This document shows, piece by piece, positions 33,322-46,000 of a stretch of 64,000 nt of DNA; position 1 is the stretch's first letter, and each line of letters starts with the position of its first letter. This stretch comes from Monosiga brevicollis MX1 (taxonomy: Eukaryota; Opisthokonta; Choanoflagellata; Craspedida; Salpingoecidae): assembly GCF_000002865.3 (NCBI RefSeq), contig NW_001865039.1, positions 2,740,108-2,804,107 of the forward strand, written 5' to 3'. The notes beneath the pieces were generated by a model, which made no database searches, had not been told where the DNA came from, and saw only the letters and a list, made by a program, of their open reading frames with translations. The position numbers and the translations under genes are program-made.

Positions 33322-34784
33322 ATGGGCACCCCGGTTTGGCCCGCTGACTCTGGCATCAAGGTACGATGCCCGCCGACCGCTTCGGTCGTGGACATGCTCA
33401 TACACTGCCTGCCATCGGAATTCGCCTCGCTCTTTGGTCACTTTTTCATTTGGATCATTCTGACTGTGCGCCCCCATCTTCCGCAGGCCATTGTGCTGGA
33501 CTTTGACAAAACCATCACGGTGAAACACACAACTGGTGCCATCTTTCAGGTATATCCCACGGCAATGTTGTCTGACGTTCATCCCAGCGTTGTTGTGGAA
33601 TTTCGCCCAGCCTCAGCCGTGTACCACCCATCTCACACGCGATTCCGCTCTGCTTTGTGCCATGGCCATCGCAATGACTTGACATGCTGACAGACGGCCA
33701 TGTTGGATGATAAGAACATTGAAATCAACTTTGCCGACCTGGATTTCTTTCGCCGCGTAGCCCCCGTCATTTGCGAGAACGGCAAACTTTGCATCGCAAC
33801 CTTTGCCGATGATGCTGAGGAAGCCTTGCTCTCTGGTGCGCACATGCTGCTTTTTTGGCGAGAGGCCCATGGCTGGACATAAGCCGCCACTACCCCTGTG
33901 GTGCTGTCCTCTCTCACGGACTGGCCCATCTTCGCTGTGTTTATCACGTCATGCTTGGCCACAAATCTCGGCAGGCAAGCTCTTGGTCCGCAAATATCTT
34001 GATGTGGCCTTTGGAGAAAAGTCAAAGGAGTACATTCCCGGTTCGTACAAAGGCCCTACCACGAATCCTTTTAAACATCCGGGTTTGGGACGCAGCGTCT
34101 TTATGCTCACCTCGTCTTGACGGACCCCGCCCTCCCTCTGGCATCAGATGAGCAAATTATTGCTTGGAACCCGGAAAATCGGAGCATGAACCCCAAAGTG
34201 GTTGGCAAGAATCTGCATCTGGAAGAGCTTCGCAAGGTTCTGGGGGTATGTCAGCTGAATTTCCGTCTTAATGCTCAGCCTTCTTGTTCTTCTTGTTCCT
34301 CCTCTTGTTCCTCCTCTTGTTCCTCCTCTTGTTCCTCCTCTTGTTCTTCTTCTTGTTTTTCTTCTTGTTTTTCTTCTTGTTCTTCTTTCATTTTCCTGAG
34401 GGATGAGGCACTTGTCAGGCATCTCACCATCTGCTTTTTCATAGCTCAAAAAGAACCAAATGGTCCTCTTTGACGATTCCAACAAAAACATTGTCCTGGT
34501 ATGTGCGGCTGTTCGATCTTTTTTCGTTTTTTTCCTTCTTAAGCTCCAAGCCGTCCTGGCCGGGACTCTCAGAACGAGGCAGCAAACTCTCACATCGTTC
34601 CCTGATTGCGATCATTGTTGTGCAGGCCAAGAAGAAGGGATATGCCGCTATTGACGTGCCCGAACCGGTGCGCGCAGAGGATTCAGATGCAGTGACGGGT
34701 GGCTTCAACGAGGACGCTTGGAAAACTTTCCTGGTGGAACAGGCACAGACCAAGAAGGCCTCTGGCGGTTGCACACTCTTATAA
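33322..34784 (+). CDS. HAD-superfamily phosphatase with C-terminal CaaX box
   Basis: Seven exons join with matching phases: 33322-33360, 33487-33549, 33694-33835, 33975-34040, 34148-34245, 34445-34498, 34626-34784; 206 residues. HAD motif I is VLDFDKTIT (DxDxT type, nucleophile Asp first). Motif II is in LCIATFADDAEEAL. A conserved Lys is plausible in GKLLVRKYLDVAFGEK. Motif III is MVLFDDSNKNI. All parts of a Mg-dependent phosphotransferase are present and the length suits a capless or small-cap enzyme. The last residues are SGGCTLL: a Cys-Thr-Leu-Leu CaaX box, and a final Leu favours geranylgeranylation, so membrane anchoring is predicted. The substrate is unknown; proteins of this general type are annotated as HAD-like hydrolases in protists. 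Confidence 0.82.
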
Positions 34785-35741
34785 AGCCAAACATCACCGC
34801 ACTCAACTTCAACCAGCCCTGCCCGCCCCTGGTTCAAAGACCCAACGATAGATGCCGATCAAGACCCTTTGTGCAAGTTCCCTTTGTAAACCGAAAGTCT
34901 TTCTTCGCTGCATTCAGCAGGAATGTGACCTGGCTTCCGATACCTTTCTTGCTGTTCATCGTGTTTGAAAGTCCTGCAGTTGGTCACAGATGCTGCTTTC
35001 CAGGATCACTACTGGGACAAAGAATGCTTCGGTCTTGCATTCCTGTCTTGTTCTTGTGTGCCCTGCTTTGCTATATCTGTGGTTGCCTTGTGCTGTCTAC
35101 TCCCCTTCGTCTCGTTCAGCCTCTACAACCCTTCTTATCAGGCCCAAAGTGTTTGCATCTGCCAGTCGGGCAGATTGTCAGCTCTTGCTCTTGTTTTGTT
35201 TGCTTCTTCAAAGACGTCGGCCTTTCTATATCTACTCTACTCGTATCATGCAGATTTGTTTGAGCTCTTTTTTTTTTTTTGGCTGCACCCGGGCCTGGCA
35301 TGTTGTCTTGCGTGCAAATTGACATTATAGAGCACCCAGCATCGCTTTGTCGTTGATCATGATTCGTGAGTTCGAGGTGCTACAACTCAGCCACAACGCT
35401 GCTGCAATTTTTTTTTTTTTTTTGGGGGGGGGGGGCATCCACAAGCTCTCCATGTTGTGCGTAAAGGGTCAATTACAATTTTTAAAGGCTCTGAAGGACG
35501 ATTAGGTGCGTCACAACCGAAGCGGTTTGACGCCAGGAGTCAAAATATACGGGACACATGCGTCTCACTTACATGGCACCACGATGCGTGCGCGGCTCAG
35601 CATGGCTGAGTCATAGTAGGTCAAGGGCTGAACAGAACTAACTTTTGAACAAAAGGTGACAAAGTCTGCTGTGACGCAACACTCAGGAACAAATCAGTGG
35701 TCTCAAGATCAAATCAAAACATGTTGGTGCAGCGTCGTTGC
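34785..35741. other. convergent spacer HAD phosphatase / kinesin
   Basis: About 960 T-rich bases with a T16-G12 block at 35408-35435. No exon recognised on either strand. Confidence 0.5.
35408..35435 (+). repeat. T16 followed by G12
   Basis: Two homopolymers back to back. The G12 run could form a quadruplex between strands; homopolymer lengths may be assembly-limited. Confidence 0.9.
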
Positions 35742-38700
35742 TCAGATGGCATCTTCTTCCGGATCCAACTCTTCGCCATTCCTGAGCCTGCAGAGCACAG
35801 TCGAGGTAAGCATGCAACTCCTGGGCGCTGCACTCTTTCAATTGCTGAAACCAACCCCTCAGGTACCGTTTAAGCAGGCCAGACGTACTTTGCAATGATG
35901 CCCTTCAGTCGGGCAATTTCTTCGCTCTCGGCGTTCTTCTTGGCATCATTGGTAATGGTTTTCACGCGCTTGGCATATCGCAGCGAGTTGAGCGTTTCCT
36001 CGGTATTGTAGTCAGCCGGGGATACATTGACAAACATGAGAGTCTTGGCATTGCCACCCAAAGAGTCCTACGCACCGTGCCACCAGTTAGACAGTGCCAC
36101 CATATGACAAGCATAAAAGAACAACACCGCATGCGATCGGAGCAGGCCAACTGTAACAGCCAGAGCAATAATCATCAAAGTAAGCGAGGCGATGCAACGA
36201 ACCTGCATCAGTTGAGTCAGAATATTGTCACGATACGGAACGTGCTTGGCTTTGGTTGACAGAGCCGTAATCACATTGCCTGGTTCATGAAACGACAACC
36301 ACACCCAAGCCAGGTTAGCATGAAGGACATTGAACAAGCACATGCACTGGTGTGCGCAGCAAACAAGCCGGCGCCTGCCTTTCGAAACTTACCAAGGGCC
36401 GACAGCGATTTGTTGATCGACTTGGCCTCGATAATTTGCTGGCCCTCTGCACCGGTTTTGCCAGCACGCTCCGAACCGGCCAAATCGACCAGGCTGTTTG
36501 GCAAGAGCAGAGAGGCCAACGTTGAGAGCGCACGGCACCATCATCACGTGGACCTGACGATCCTACTCACCTTAGTTTACCGCTCGTGACTTTGCCGTCT
36601 GTCAAACTTGTGCTGCGGATGATGATACCAATGACGAGATGGGAGCGCGACGACTCTGCGTTCATGTTCGTCTTGGCCACCATTCTGAAGGGAAAGCAAG
36701 GCAATACAAACACACACGTGCATACATACAGTCCACGATACAGCCCCCAACCGTTTCAAAGTGAACAGATGAAATTTGAGCACCGCGTGAGATACCAGTC
36801 CGATGAATATAAAAGGAAACACGAGGGGTCCACGGAGCGCATGCCGGTCGGCTGTAGCAGGGGAAACGCACCGACTGCGGTTGCCCTCTTCAAAGAGCTT
36901 GTACAATTCTTGAGCTGTGGCAGCTTGGCGAACCTGAGAGCCCTCGACATAGACCATGCGTTGCTTGTCCAATTTCACCTGCATAGTGAGCGGCCGGAGG
37001 CGGATGGTATCCAAACTGGCATGAGGTCGTGTGCGCCAAACATGCTGTTGCAGAATGACATTTCAAAAGGGTGCGCCACGGACGTAGGTTGTATACCTTC
37101 AACTCCGCAGGTTGCTTGGGCGAACCAAAAAGATCACGCAATCGATCGCAGTACAGCTCAATCATGTAACAAGACACTTCAAACTTGAACTTGGCCGAGT
37201 TGGCATCCACGAGATCAAAGATATCCTACAGGTGGCCACCATACCGCCGCAGTCATTCAACGCAAAAGTTTTCCTTGGCAAGGCCGCATGATAAAATCCT
37301 TCAAACTCATTGGGGCACAAACCTCAAAAGCTCGGGGCGCTAGTCCAGGTGAAGTCATGCCGCTGTCACCAATCATGGTATAGGTCTTGCCCGAGCCTAT
37401 CAACGCCCAAGTAGCCGAACGGGAACAGGCATGATGAGCACGACTGCTTTCAATGCGAACGATCTTCACACACATGGCTCTCTAAACACCCCCATTGCGA
37501 AGAGACAAACACAGGACAGACACAGGCCAGGCACAAACCTGTCTGGCCATAGGCAAAAATGCACACGTTGTATCCATCCACGGCTGATTGAATGAGGTTG
37601 CCTGTGTCTTCATACACGAGCTCTTGGGCTGTACCGGGCATAAAGACCTGAAGAAAATTAAAAGTTTGGTCATGGGCGCGCTAGTGAGCTGCGTGGTGTA
37701 GAAACAGATGGAACTGCTTTGCCCACTGCTTGCTGGCATGCAAAAGCTGGCTTCCGATCCCCCTATCCGGCCTAGCCTGGGCCTGCTTCTCCCTGAGTAA
37801 CATTCGCGATCTCATCAACCCTTTGCGTCTTACCGCATCAAACTGGAAATCTTCAGCCTTCTGACCATCACGAATCTCCATCGTAAACTCATCGGGAGAG
37901 TGTACCACTGACACACAGTCACGCGCCTTCTCGCTGCCGCTGAGCGGGCGAACTCGACAGTAAACACGAATTTTGCCCTAGACCCAAGCCACCAAGGATT
38001 GAGTCGGCACCTTTTGCAAACCTTTGACGCAATCTGTCTGGCTTGTCGCAATCTCTCATACGCTGACACCAATCCCCCGACAGTCTGCGCACCTTCATAT
38101 CCTCAATCTTATTGTAGTACTGCTTGCGCAGCTTGCGCTCCTCGTTGACTTGTTCTTGCAGTGAAGCATTATCGGTTCGCAGCTGATGGGCTTCAACCTT
38201 GAGCACTTCCAACTCTTGTAACTTTTCCAAACTGTTGGAGGCCAACTTCTCAGCCGCATCAATGTCGTCCTGCATCTGCTTCACTTCCGCCTGCAATTTC
38301 ATAATCTGCTTGTCCTTGGCTTTTATGTCTTCTTGCATAGCCGCGGAGCTCTTGCCATCTTTTTGCCGTTCTGCCTTGTACATTTCCACCTACCAAGAGT
38401 ACGCCCGTGAGAAGGACACGCGATGATTGAAACCACCGGTGTTCCAACCCGTACCCGCTTTTCGGCGTCCTTCAGCTTCTTCTCCAGCCGCTGCATCTCC
38501 ATAGACGAGGCGCCGCCACCGCCAGTACTGCCCCCTGCGCTTCGTGACTCTTTCAACTTGGTCTTGAGAGTTGCAATCTGAAAGATTGTCAAGTGGCCAG
38601 ACAACACGCGGATCGTTAGGACGCGTACAACAGCCACAGCACGTTTTGCGACTACATTCCAGATTCAGATCCTTAGAAAACAGAAACAACAAGTCATTTT

Positions 38701-41416
38701 TTAAAGAAGAAAAAAAAAAAAACATTGAAGCCAACACAACCAGGCCGAGCGAAAGCAAACCTCTTCCTTGTATTGCTTCTCTTTCGTTGATGATAGGGCA
38801 GCGCTTTTCGCCCCACCAGTACCAGCACTCGTCGCAGCAGCCAGCTTCTTCTTGGCCTGGCGCTTTTGTTCCTGCATCTCGGTTTGGAGGCTCGTCACCT
38901 TGCGTTGGAGGGCATCCAAGGCCGCCGTTTGTTCGGCCAGCTGCTGTCGATCTTGAGTCAAATCGTTCTCAAGGGTGCTGGACTTGGTCTGCAAGGCCTC
39001 CTTTTCCTCGCGCAATCGTTCAAGCCCGACGGTCTGCTGCTCCAAAGCATTGCGTGCGACGCCCAGTTCAGCAGCTGCTGAATCTTCCTTGGCCGTTACC
39101 TCTTGCAGTTGGTCGCGCAGCTGATCGCGAGACTTTTGCTCCTCGGCAAGCTTGGCACGGAGGTCGCGAATCTCGTTGGCCACATCAACCTCGACGTTGG
39201 CAAGGCGCTCTTCCTCAAGCTGTTCCAGGCGCTCTTCAAGCTGCCGAACTTCCTGTTTGAGCTCATCCATGCGTCGAGTTTTGCGCTCCACCTCGCGCTG
39301 CAGAACTTCCTTATCGGCAGCGCTGGCAGCTGTGACAGCCGCCAATTCTTCTTGTGCCTTGCGGACCTGTTCTTCGTGCATTTCCATTTCACGGCGCAGG
39401 CGATGCTGCTCCCGATCAAAAGTGGCTTCGTGCTCAGCCATCTCCTGAGTGAGTCGTGCTATCTCTGCCTCGAGTTTCTGCACGGCTTCAGCATGCACCG
39501 CCATCGCTGCAGCATTGTCTTCACCCTCCATCTCGAGGTCATCGGCCAGCTCGTCTTCGTCTTCGTCGACGTCTTCTTCGCCATCCTCTGCAGTGTGATC
39601 ATCGTTGCTGTCACCACCTTCACTGTTGGCTCCAAGAGAAACGGCGTCGGCCTGATCGTCGGCGTTGATGTCTCGTTCCTCATCCGCGTCCACGTCGCTC
39701 CCGGGGTCTGTCAATCCCCGAGAGCGTTCGGTCCCTACCAACAGTGCAGGGTCGCTGTGTTCAGCCGTGACGTCGGGTTTGACCGCACCACTGCCAGCTT
39801 GCGTCTCGAGCTGGATGTCGGCTAACGTGATGCAGGGGCGGCAAAAGTAGAGAACAACGACAACAATAAGAGTTGCAAAGGCACTTGCAGGCTAGGCTCA
39901 CATGTGTGGCCTCACGAAGAACGCAAAACAACAAACAAAACAAAAAGATCAGTCCAATTACCGGCGGGCTGTTGGCTGGCTGCTGCTGCCAAGTCTGTCG
40001 GCGTGGTGGCCTGCATCGGCACGGACATTCAATAGGCAGGCGTCATGGCCCCAAGCGTTCGTGAGCGCGCGAAAGGTGCTGGTACCAGGTTCGGGGCTTT
40101 GGGGCCAGTATAGAACGTACGACGAGAGTGGTGCCGGGCCCACTGGCTTGCAAAACGGCAAGTTGTTGCTGGAGCTGTTGACAGCGTTCCGTCATGCGTG
40201 CTCGCATGTTTAGGGCCATCTGACAACAAGAAAAAAAGGGGGAGGCGGATGAGGTTTGTGATGAAGACACACGATTGACACGTTGGCAAAGCGAACCTCT
40301 TGTTGCAACTCCAATTTGGCTTGATAGTGAGCTCTGTTCAGAGGAGAAATGGCAGGTCAGAGCCAAGCCTCAACCCGATTGCAAAGGGCACATGACGGTT
40401 GTAGAAACGACATCAAGGGGCAGACATACTGCACGCGTTCCAAATGGGCACGGTGTTGCTTCTCAAACGCCTCCTGATTTTGGTTGTTGGGTCAAGCGAG
40501 TGAGGAGACGGGCCAGCTTCGTACAGCGGTCAAGCGGGCGAACAGCAGAGCGATGGCACAAGGAACAAAAAGTCACACCTGGGAGGTGCGCTGACGGCTT
40601 GAGACTTGGTCAATCATGGCAAGATGTGCGGTACGCAATTCTGTCAAATGATTTTGAAGCTGTGTTTGTTCCGAAAGAGGGGTTGGGCAAGAATGAGGGC
40701 CGACTCAGGGGCTCGGGTTTAAAAGGCGCTTCGAAATACCTCGGCTATGCGCTGGGTTGCGAGGTCCAGGGGCACGTAGGTACGGTGGTGGAGAACAGTG
40801 GAAATGTTGGCCAGCTCGTGTTCTGCTGGGCTGAGCATGTTTTCCTTGCCACCGTCAATGTCATCCAGATTGAGGACTGTTGTCTCGATGGGCTGAACGG
40901 CAACGGTAGTCACCGTGTTGGTTGTCATTTTGCTATTGCGGCTGTCGTCCAATTCGCTTGACAGACTGCTTGAAGTGGAGGCACGCCAGGCCAAGGCACG
41001 TTGTTGAGCATCATCCGACCCGGAGGAGTCATGCTTGTCATCGGGTGCCACCCGATTGCTATCATATCGCAGCCAAAAGCGGGGTGAGGGGGGCAAAGCA
41101 GGGAGAGAAGGGGGATGAGCTCGGCCACGAGGGGGTGAAGGTGTTGATGGTGGCATTGGGGTAGCATGTGCTCGTCATGGCGGAGGGGCGATTCGACATA
41201 CGATCGGGTATGATTTTTGGGGCCTGCTTCGGCAGTCATGCTCCGGCTCGTCGGTCGCGACGCGTTTTCGTCGAGCGAGGGGATGGCCTCTTCCATACTC
41301 TCATCGTGCCGGAGAGCTTGAGCAGACTGGTTGGTGATGGGTGGCGCCTCCGCCTCCGCCGAGACGACGCTGGCGCCGGGCAGCGAAGTCTCGCGCGACA
41401 TGCTCGCCGTCGCCAT
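35742..41416 (-). CDS. kinesin-14, KCBP/KinC-like, C-terminal motor with long coiled-coil stalk
   Basis: Start at 41416 ([20 protein letters not shown]), then Ser-rich and charged exons, an acidic segment ([19 protein letters not shown]) and a coiled-coil stalk of several hundred residues, one exon spanning about 39815-38762. The motor begins with the kinesin-14 neck [18 protein letters not shown] (about 37980). The P-loop is [15 protein letters not shown] with an intron inside it, switch I is [15 protein letters not shown], and switch II is [18 protein letters not shown], then [16 protein letters not shown]. The motor ends with [38 protein letters not shown], and a tail [20 protein letters not shown] to the stop at 35742. 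Motor-last order means minus-end-directed kinesin-14. The LFVNVSPAxxNxEET and EIARLKxxI tail are closest to plant KCBP and sea-urchin KinC. No MyTH4 or FERM domain was seen upstream. Small 5' exons are approximate. Confidence 0.9.
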
Positions 41417-41525
41417 GTTGACTCGACCCTCTGTATGTGCTCTCAAGAATGGAGGCGGGGGAGGTCGCTTCAAGAGCCCCCGTCGACTGTTGCCTGTTGT
41501 AGCTCCTCTCTCGTCAGGTGAACAC

Positions 41526-41835
<310 letters not shown>

Positions 41836-42072
41836 AGAGAGAGGTTGTCTGCCCGCTCAAAAAGGGGAGGACCAAGGGATCTACCAAATTTTGCTGACAA
41901 TAAGCCCGTCGTCAGGCAATGTACCAAAGTGTAGCCATGCTCCCACTTTAAATATTACCGTTCAACAACTGTTTGAAACACTACCATCCAACCCTATGAT
42001 GTACACATGTAACCTTGGTAGAGTTCATGGGCAATGTGGACCACGTCATGTCAGCAGTGCTGTTGGCGTGTA

Positions 42073-42087
42073 GGGGGGGGGGGGGGG
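42073..42087 (+). repeat. G15 run
   Basis: Fifteen G in a row within the divergent spacer; possible quadruplex-forming site or assembly-limited homopolymer. Confidence 0.9.
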
Positions 42088-42162
42088 AAGCAAACGGCAG
42101 TCGAGCAATACCAGCAGCGGTACTGCAACAATCGCAGAGCACCCAAGCGGTACCACACCAAT

Positions 42163-42180
42163 CGCACGCACGCACGCGCG

Positions 42181-42217
<37 letters not shown>
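42163..42217 (+). repeat. (CGCA)n-(CG)n-(CA)n compound array
   Basis: CGCA units, then alternating CG, then CA dinucleotides: an alternating purine-pyrimidine tract of about 55 bases with Z-DNA potential. Confidence 0.93.
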
Positions 42218-42509
42218 CATACAATGAAAAAGCACCGCTCGTGCATGCTTAGGGTGTGTTAACTCAGACGAAGCATCCCCCACCACCACCACCTTGTATG
42301 GAAGCTGTTTCACGACGACGTCATTTTCCTTTTCTCTTGTGGCTCTTTCTACGGCCATCCAATTCAAAGGGAGTGTTGTCAAGGTGAGGCCTGCGTTGAC
42401 AGGAGGGCCGGGTTCTGGTCGGTGGTGGTGGCTGGATATGGGTTGGTCCGCATGTCGCTGAGGCGCTGGTGGAATGTCTGGGCAGAAGTGCCCGAGCCTT
42501 GGGATGTGT

Positions 42510-42529
42510 GCTGCCAATTAATTGGCAGC
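42510..42529. promoter_or_regulatory. 20-base palindrome with back-to-back CCAAT boxes
   Basis: GCTGCCAATTAATTGGCAGC is perfectly self-complementary and carries CCAAT on both strands, in a divergent promoter spacer about 540 bases before the coiled-coil start. CCAAT is the core of the NF-Y site; function here is inferred. Confidence 0.6.
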
Positions 42530-43065
42530 ATCATGAGTCTGCTTCAGCTCCTTGCTCTTCTCCGTCATCACCATCACCATCATCACACATCAACAAAAAC
42601 AGCCTGACACTTTTGACACTTTTATTCGGCTGTGACACGAGTGAGCGCTTGTCCATCCCCTTGCTACCACATGCGTCGCCAGGCCGAGGCGAGCCGGGTC
42701 TTGCACTCGGGCCGGTCTCGCTTGTCCACAATTTTGGGCTTTTGACCAACTCTATCTGGATTGCACCTGCACAAACCATGCTATTATTATTATTATTATC
42801 ATTCCCGCGTCCCTTCTGACTCCCTTTTGTGATCCGAGCCCTCCACAATCCTTGTCTGCTTGTGCCAAGAAGGTCTTGGCTGCTCTGCCACCCTCTCATT
42901 TGCAAGGACCAGTCCCGCCCGTGCCATTTTTTCTCTCTTGTTGCCGACCCACCCGCTGCCCTTTCATGGTTTCTCACTTGAGATACTTGTGTTTTTAGAC
43001 CTCTGATATCTCGTCCTCTGCACCGAGCTTGCTTCCCTCTTGTTTCCTGTCAACTTCTTGACACG

Positions 43066-46000
43066 ATGGCAACGCTCAAGCGTCAGCTTGTTGAGCAGCA
43101 AAAGCTCAAGGAGCAGGTTCATGGCCAGATGCTCAGCTCAGCCTCCCGGCGTCAGGCCAAGGCGCTGGAGAACGAGGTACGCACGCAATCTGTCCCCCAC
43201 TCTGCCATTCGCCGGCAACCATGCCCCCAAGCTTCCCAGGCTTCGGTGCCTCGCCACGTTCTGACTCTGTGTATGGTGCACTGTGTGTGACACAGGAGCG
43301 CGAACGTCGCGTCGCCGAGGAGCGCTACCTGGACGTCTTGCAAGAGGCGGTGCGCATCGCAAACTGCCGCGACGCTGATCAGGCCGTCGAAGAAGAGCGC
43401 CGCCGTCGCGTTTCGGATCCAGATGCAAACCGCTTCCGGCCCCTTGAGGTTGAGCAGCACCTGAAGCAAGTCCACGAACAGCTTCTTGTTGCCTACAACA
43501 CCAAGCTTGCCATTCATGCCACCATGTGCGAGCAGGCCGCCCGCATCAACAAACTTCGCTACGACATGGTCCTGCGTCATCTTGAGACTGCTGCCGCCCG
43601 CGAGCAAGCCCGCCATGCCGAACAAGCCGAGCAACAACGCCGCGTGGCAGAAGCCGCTCCTACTGTCGGTCACAACAATGTGCTCCACGCCATTTTGGCA
43701 CAATTTATGGAGCGCGTCTTTGAGCTCCAACTGCAACAGGCCCGAAACAAGAGCGACGCTCACGCATACTATGACAACGTCATGCAGCGGGTGTTTGAAG
43801 AGCTTCAGCACAGTACCCATGCCAAGGAAGTTGACCAAGCGGCTGATCTCGAGCAGCACCAGCGCATTGCCCAGGGCCAAATGCAGCACGTTCTAACCGA
43901 TCTCGAGCGCGCCGTGGCTGCCCGCGACGCTGACCAAGCCGCCGAACACGAGCGCGCCGAGCGTATCCACTATGATCTCATGACGCATCTGCACGAAGAT
44001 TTGGAGCGCCGCAGTGCTGCCCAGACGGCCCAGGCCGCCGCTGCTGTGGGCCGCGCTGAGGCCCTGACCGATGATCACATCGAAGCAGCAGTGAACCATT
44101 TTGATGCCGATGCCATGCGTGAGCTCATGGTAGATATCGAGCGGCTAGTGCACACGCGTCAGGTCTGCCGTGCCATGGACGACGAACGCGCTCAGCGCAG
44201 TGCTCTGGAATATCTGCGGGCAGAAGTGCTACCTCAGCTGCGCCGTAGCAGCGCCGCAAAGACAGCCAATGCTGCCAGCGACCTGGAGCAAGCCCAGCGG
44301 GTACAGCAAGCTCAGCTCACCAACGTGGTTTTGCCCCAGCTTCAGTCGACCCTGCGTGCACGCGAAACCCGCTCCGCCATGGAGCTCGAGCGCGCCGAGC
44401 GCATGCACCACGACGTCTTTGGTCAGGTTTTAGACCAGTTGGAGCGTCATTGCATCGCGGTCGCTGTTGACCGTGCCATGGAAACGGAACGCGCCGAGCA
44501 AATGGCTGACAACGTACATCAAGCATATCAAGCCGATGTTCTGCGCCAGCTTCACGCCCACTTTGCGGATCTTGCGGCGCTGGAGGAGCAGGCGCGCCGC
44601 CAAGCCCCCGAGAACCTTGCAACGACGGCCGAGGTCATTGGGCAATTGGACGACCTGCACGCCGAGCTACTTTCTCGTGCCTCGCAAGCAGAAGCACGCG
44701 AGCGCTCACGTATGGAGCAAGACGAGCAGATGGCTGCTTCACACATGCGCGAGCAGGTATTGCCAGCCCTCCTGTCTTTTCACAACCGCCGCGACACGCG
44801 CCAAGCGGAGCAGGCCGAGCAAGCCCAACGCATGGCCCGCAGCAACATGAACCTGGTTCTGGGGCAATTGACCAATCAAGCCGTGGTCCAGCATCTGCGC
44901 ACTTTGGTTGAGGAGGAGCGAGCCGCACAAGTGTCTCAGCAAACCTACGACCAGGTCATGGACGAACTGCAGCGTGCAACCAATGCCGCGCAGGCAGACC
45001 AAGCCATGGACGAAGAGCGTGTACGACGAACCCAGGAGTACCTGTTTGCTGCTGGTGTCCAGGAGGGTATTTGGCAAGCTGGCACGCGCCGCATGTACGA
45101 GGATCTGTGTCAGCAGCCGGTGCATGACACGCCCCCCACCGCTTCCCACCGCCACGCACTTTCTGCGACTCTTGAGCAGCTCACTACGACTATGCAAGCG
45201 CGCGAATCTGAGGCTGTGGCTCGGGCTGCGGCCACTGAAGCGGTTGCGCGGCATCAGTTTGTGGATGTGCTGGAACAACTGCGCGCACAAGCGGCATGTC
45301 GCGATGTGGCTCGTGCAGTGCAGGAACATATTCAGATGAGCAAGCAGCGGGGCAACATGCATCAAGTACTTCATCAACTGCGTAACAACTATGTGCGCGG
45401 CATGCTGCGCGCCGAGTGTGAGGCGGAGCGAGGTCGCCGCGTGCAGGAGGAGTTTCACCGCAACTGCATGGGTCAGCTTGAGCAGCAATACGCTGCGCAT
45501 ACGGCGGACCTTTTGGCTGAAGCAGAACGCGAGGAGCGCATGCGCGTCGAACACGATCAAGACCTGTTGGCTGCCAAGGAGCGTCACGTGGCTCGTCATT
45601 TTGCGGACATTGCCATCGACGAGGAGCGGCGCCGTCAAGTTGAAGAAGGCGACACGCATGCCGCGGATCGCTTTGCACCCGCGCAAGTGCATCTGCGTGA
45701 GGCGGTGGTGGCTAGGGCCCATGCCCGTGAAGTGGACCGTGCGGCCGAAGCAGAGCGCCAGGAGCGCATGGTGGTTGATCGCATGGCTCCAGTGCTCGAC
45801 GACGTGGTGCGCGCCGCGCGTGCCCGGCAAGCCGATGAACTCGCTGCGGATGCGCACGCTGCGGCCATGCACGAGCATCGGTATGGGCCGGTGTTGCGGG
45901 CCATCGAAAGTACTATTAACCGTCGCCTTGCGACTCGCGCAGCGGCACAAGAACTGCAAGCTGCCAAGGCGCGTCGGATCATGGACCAGGTGTGCGAGCA

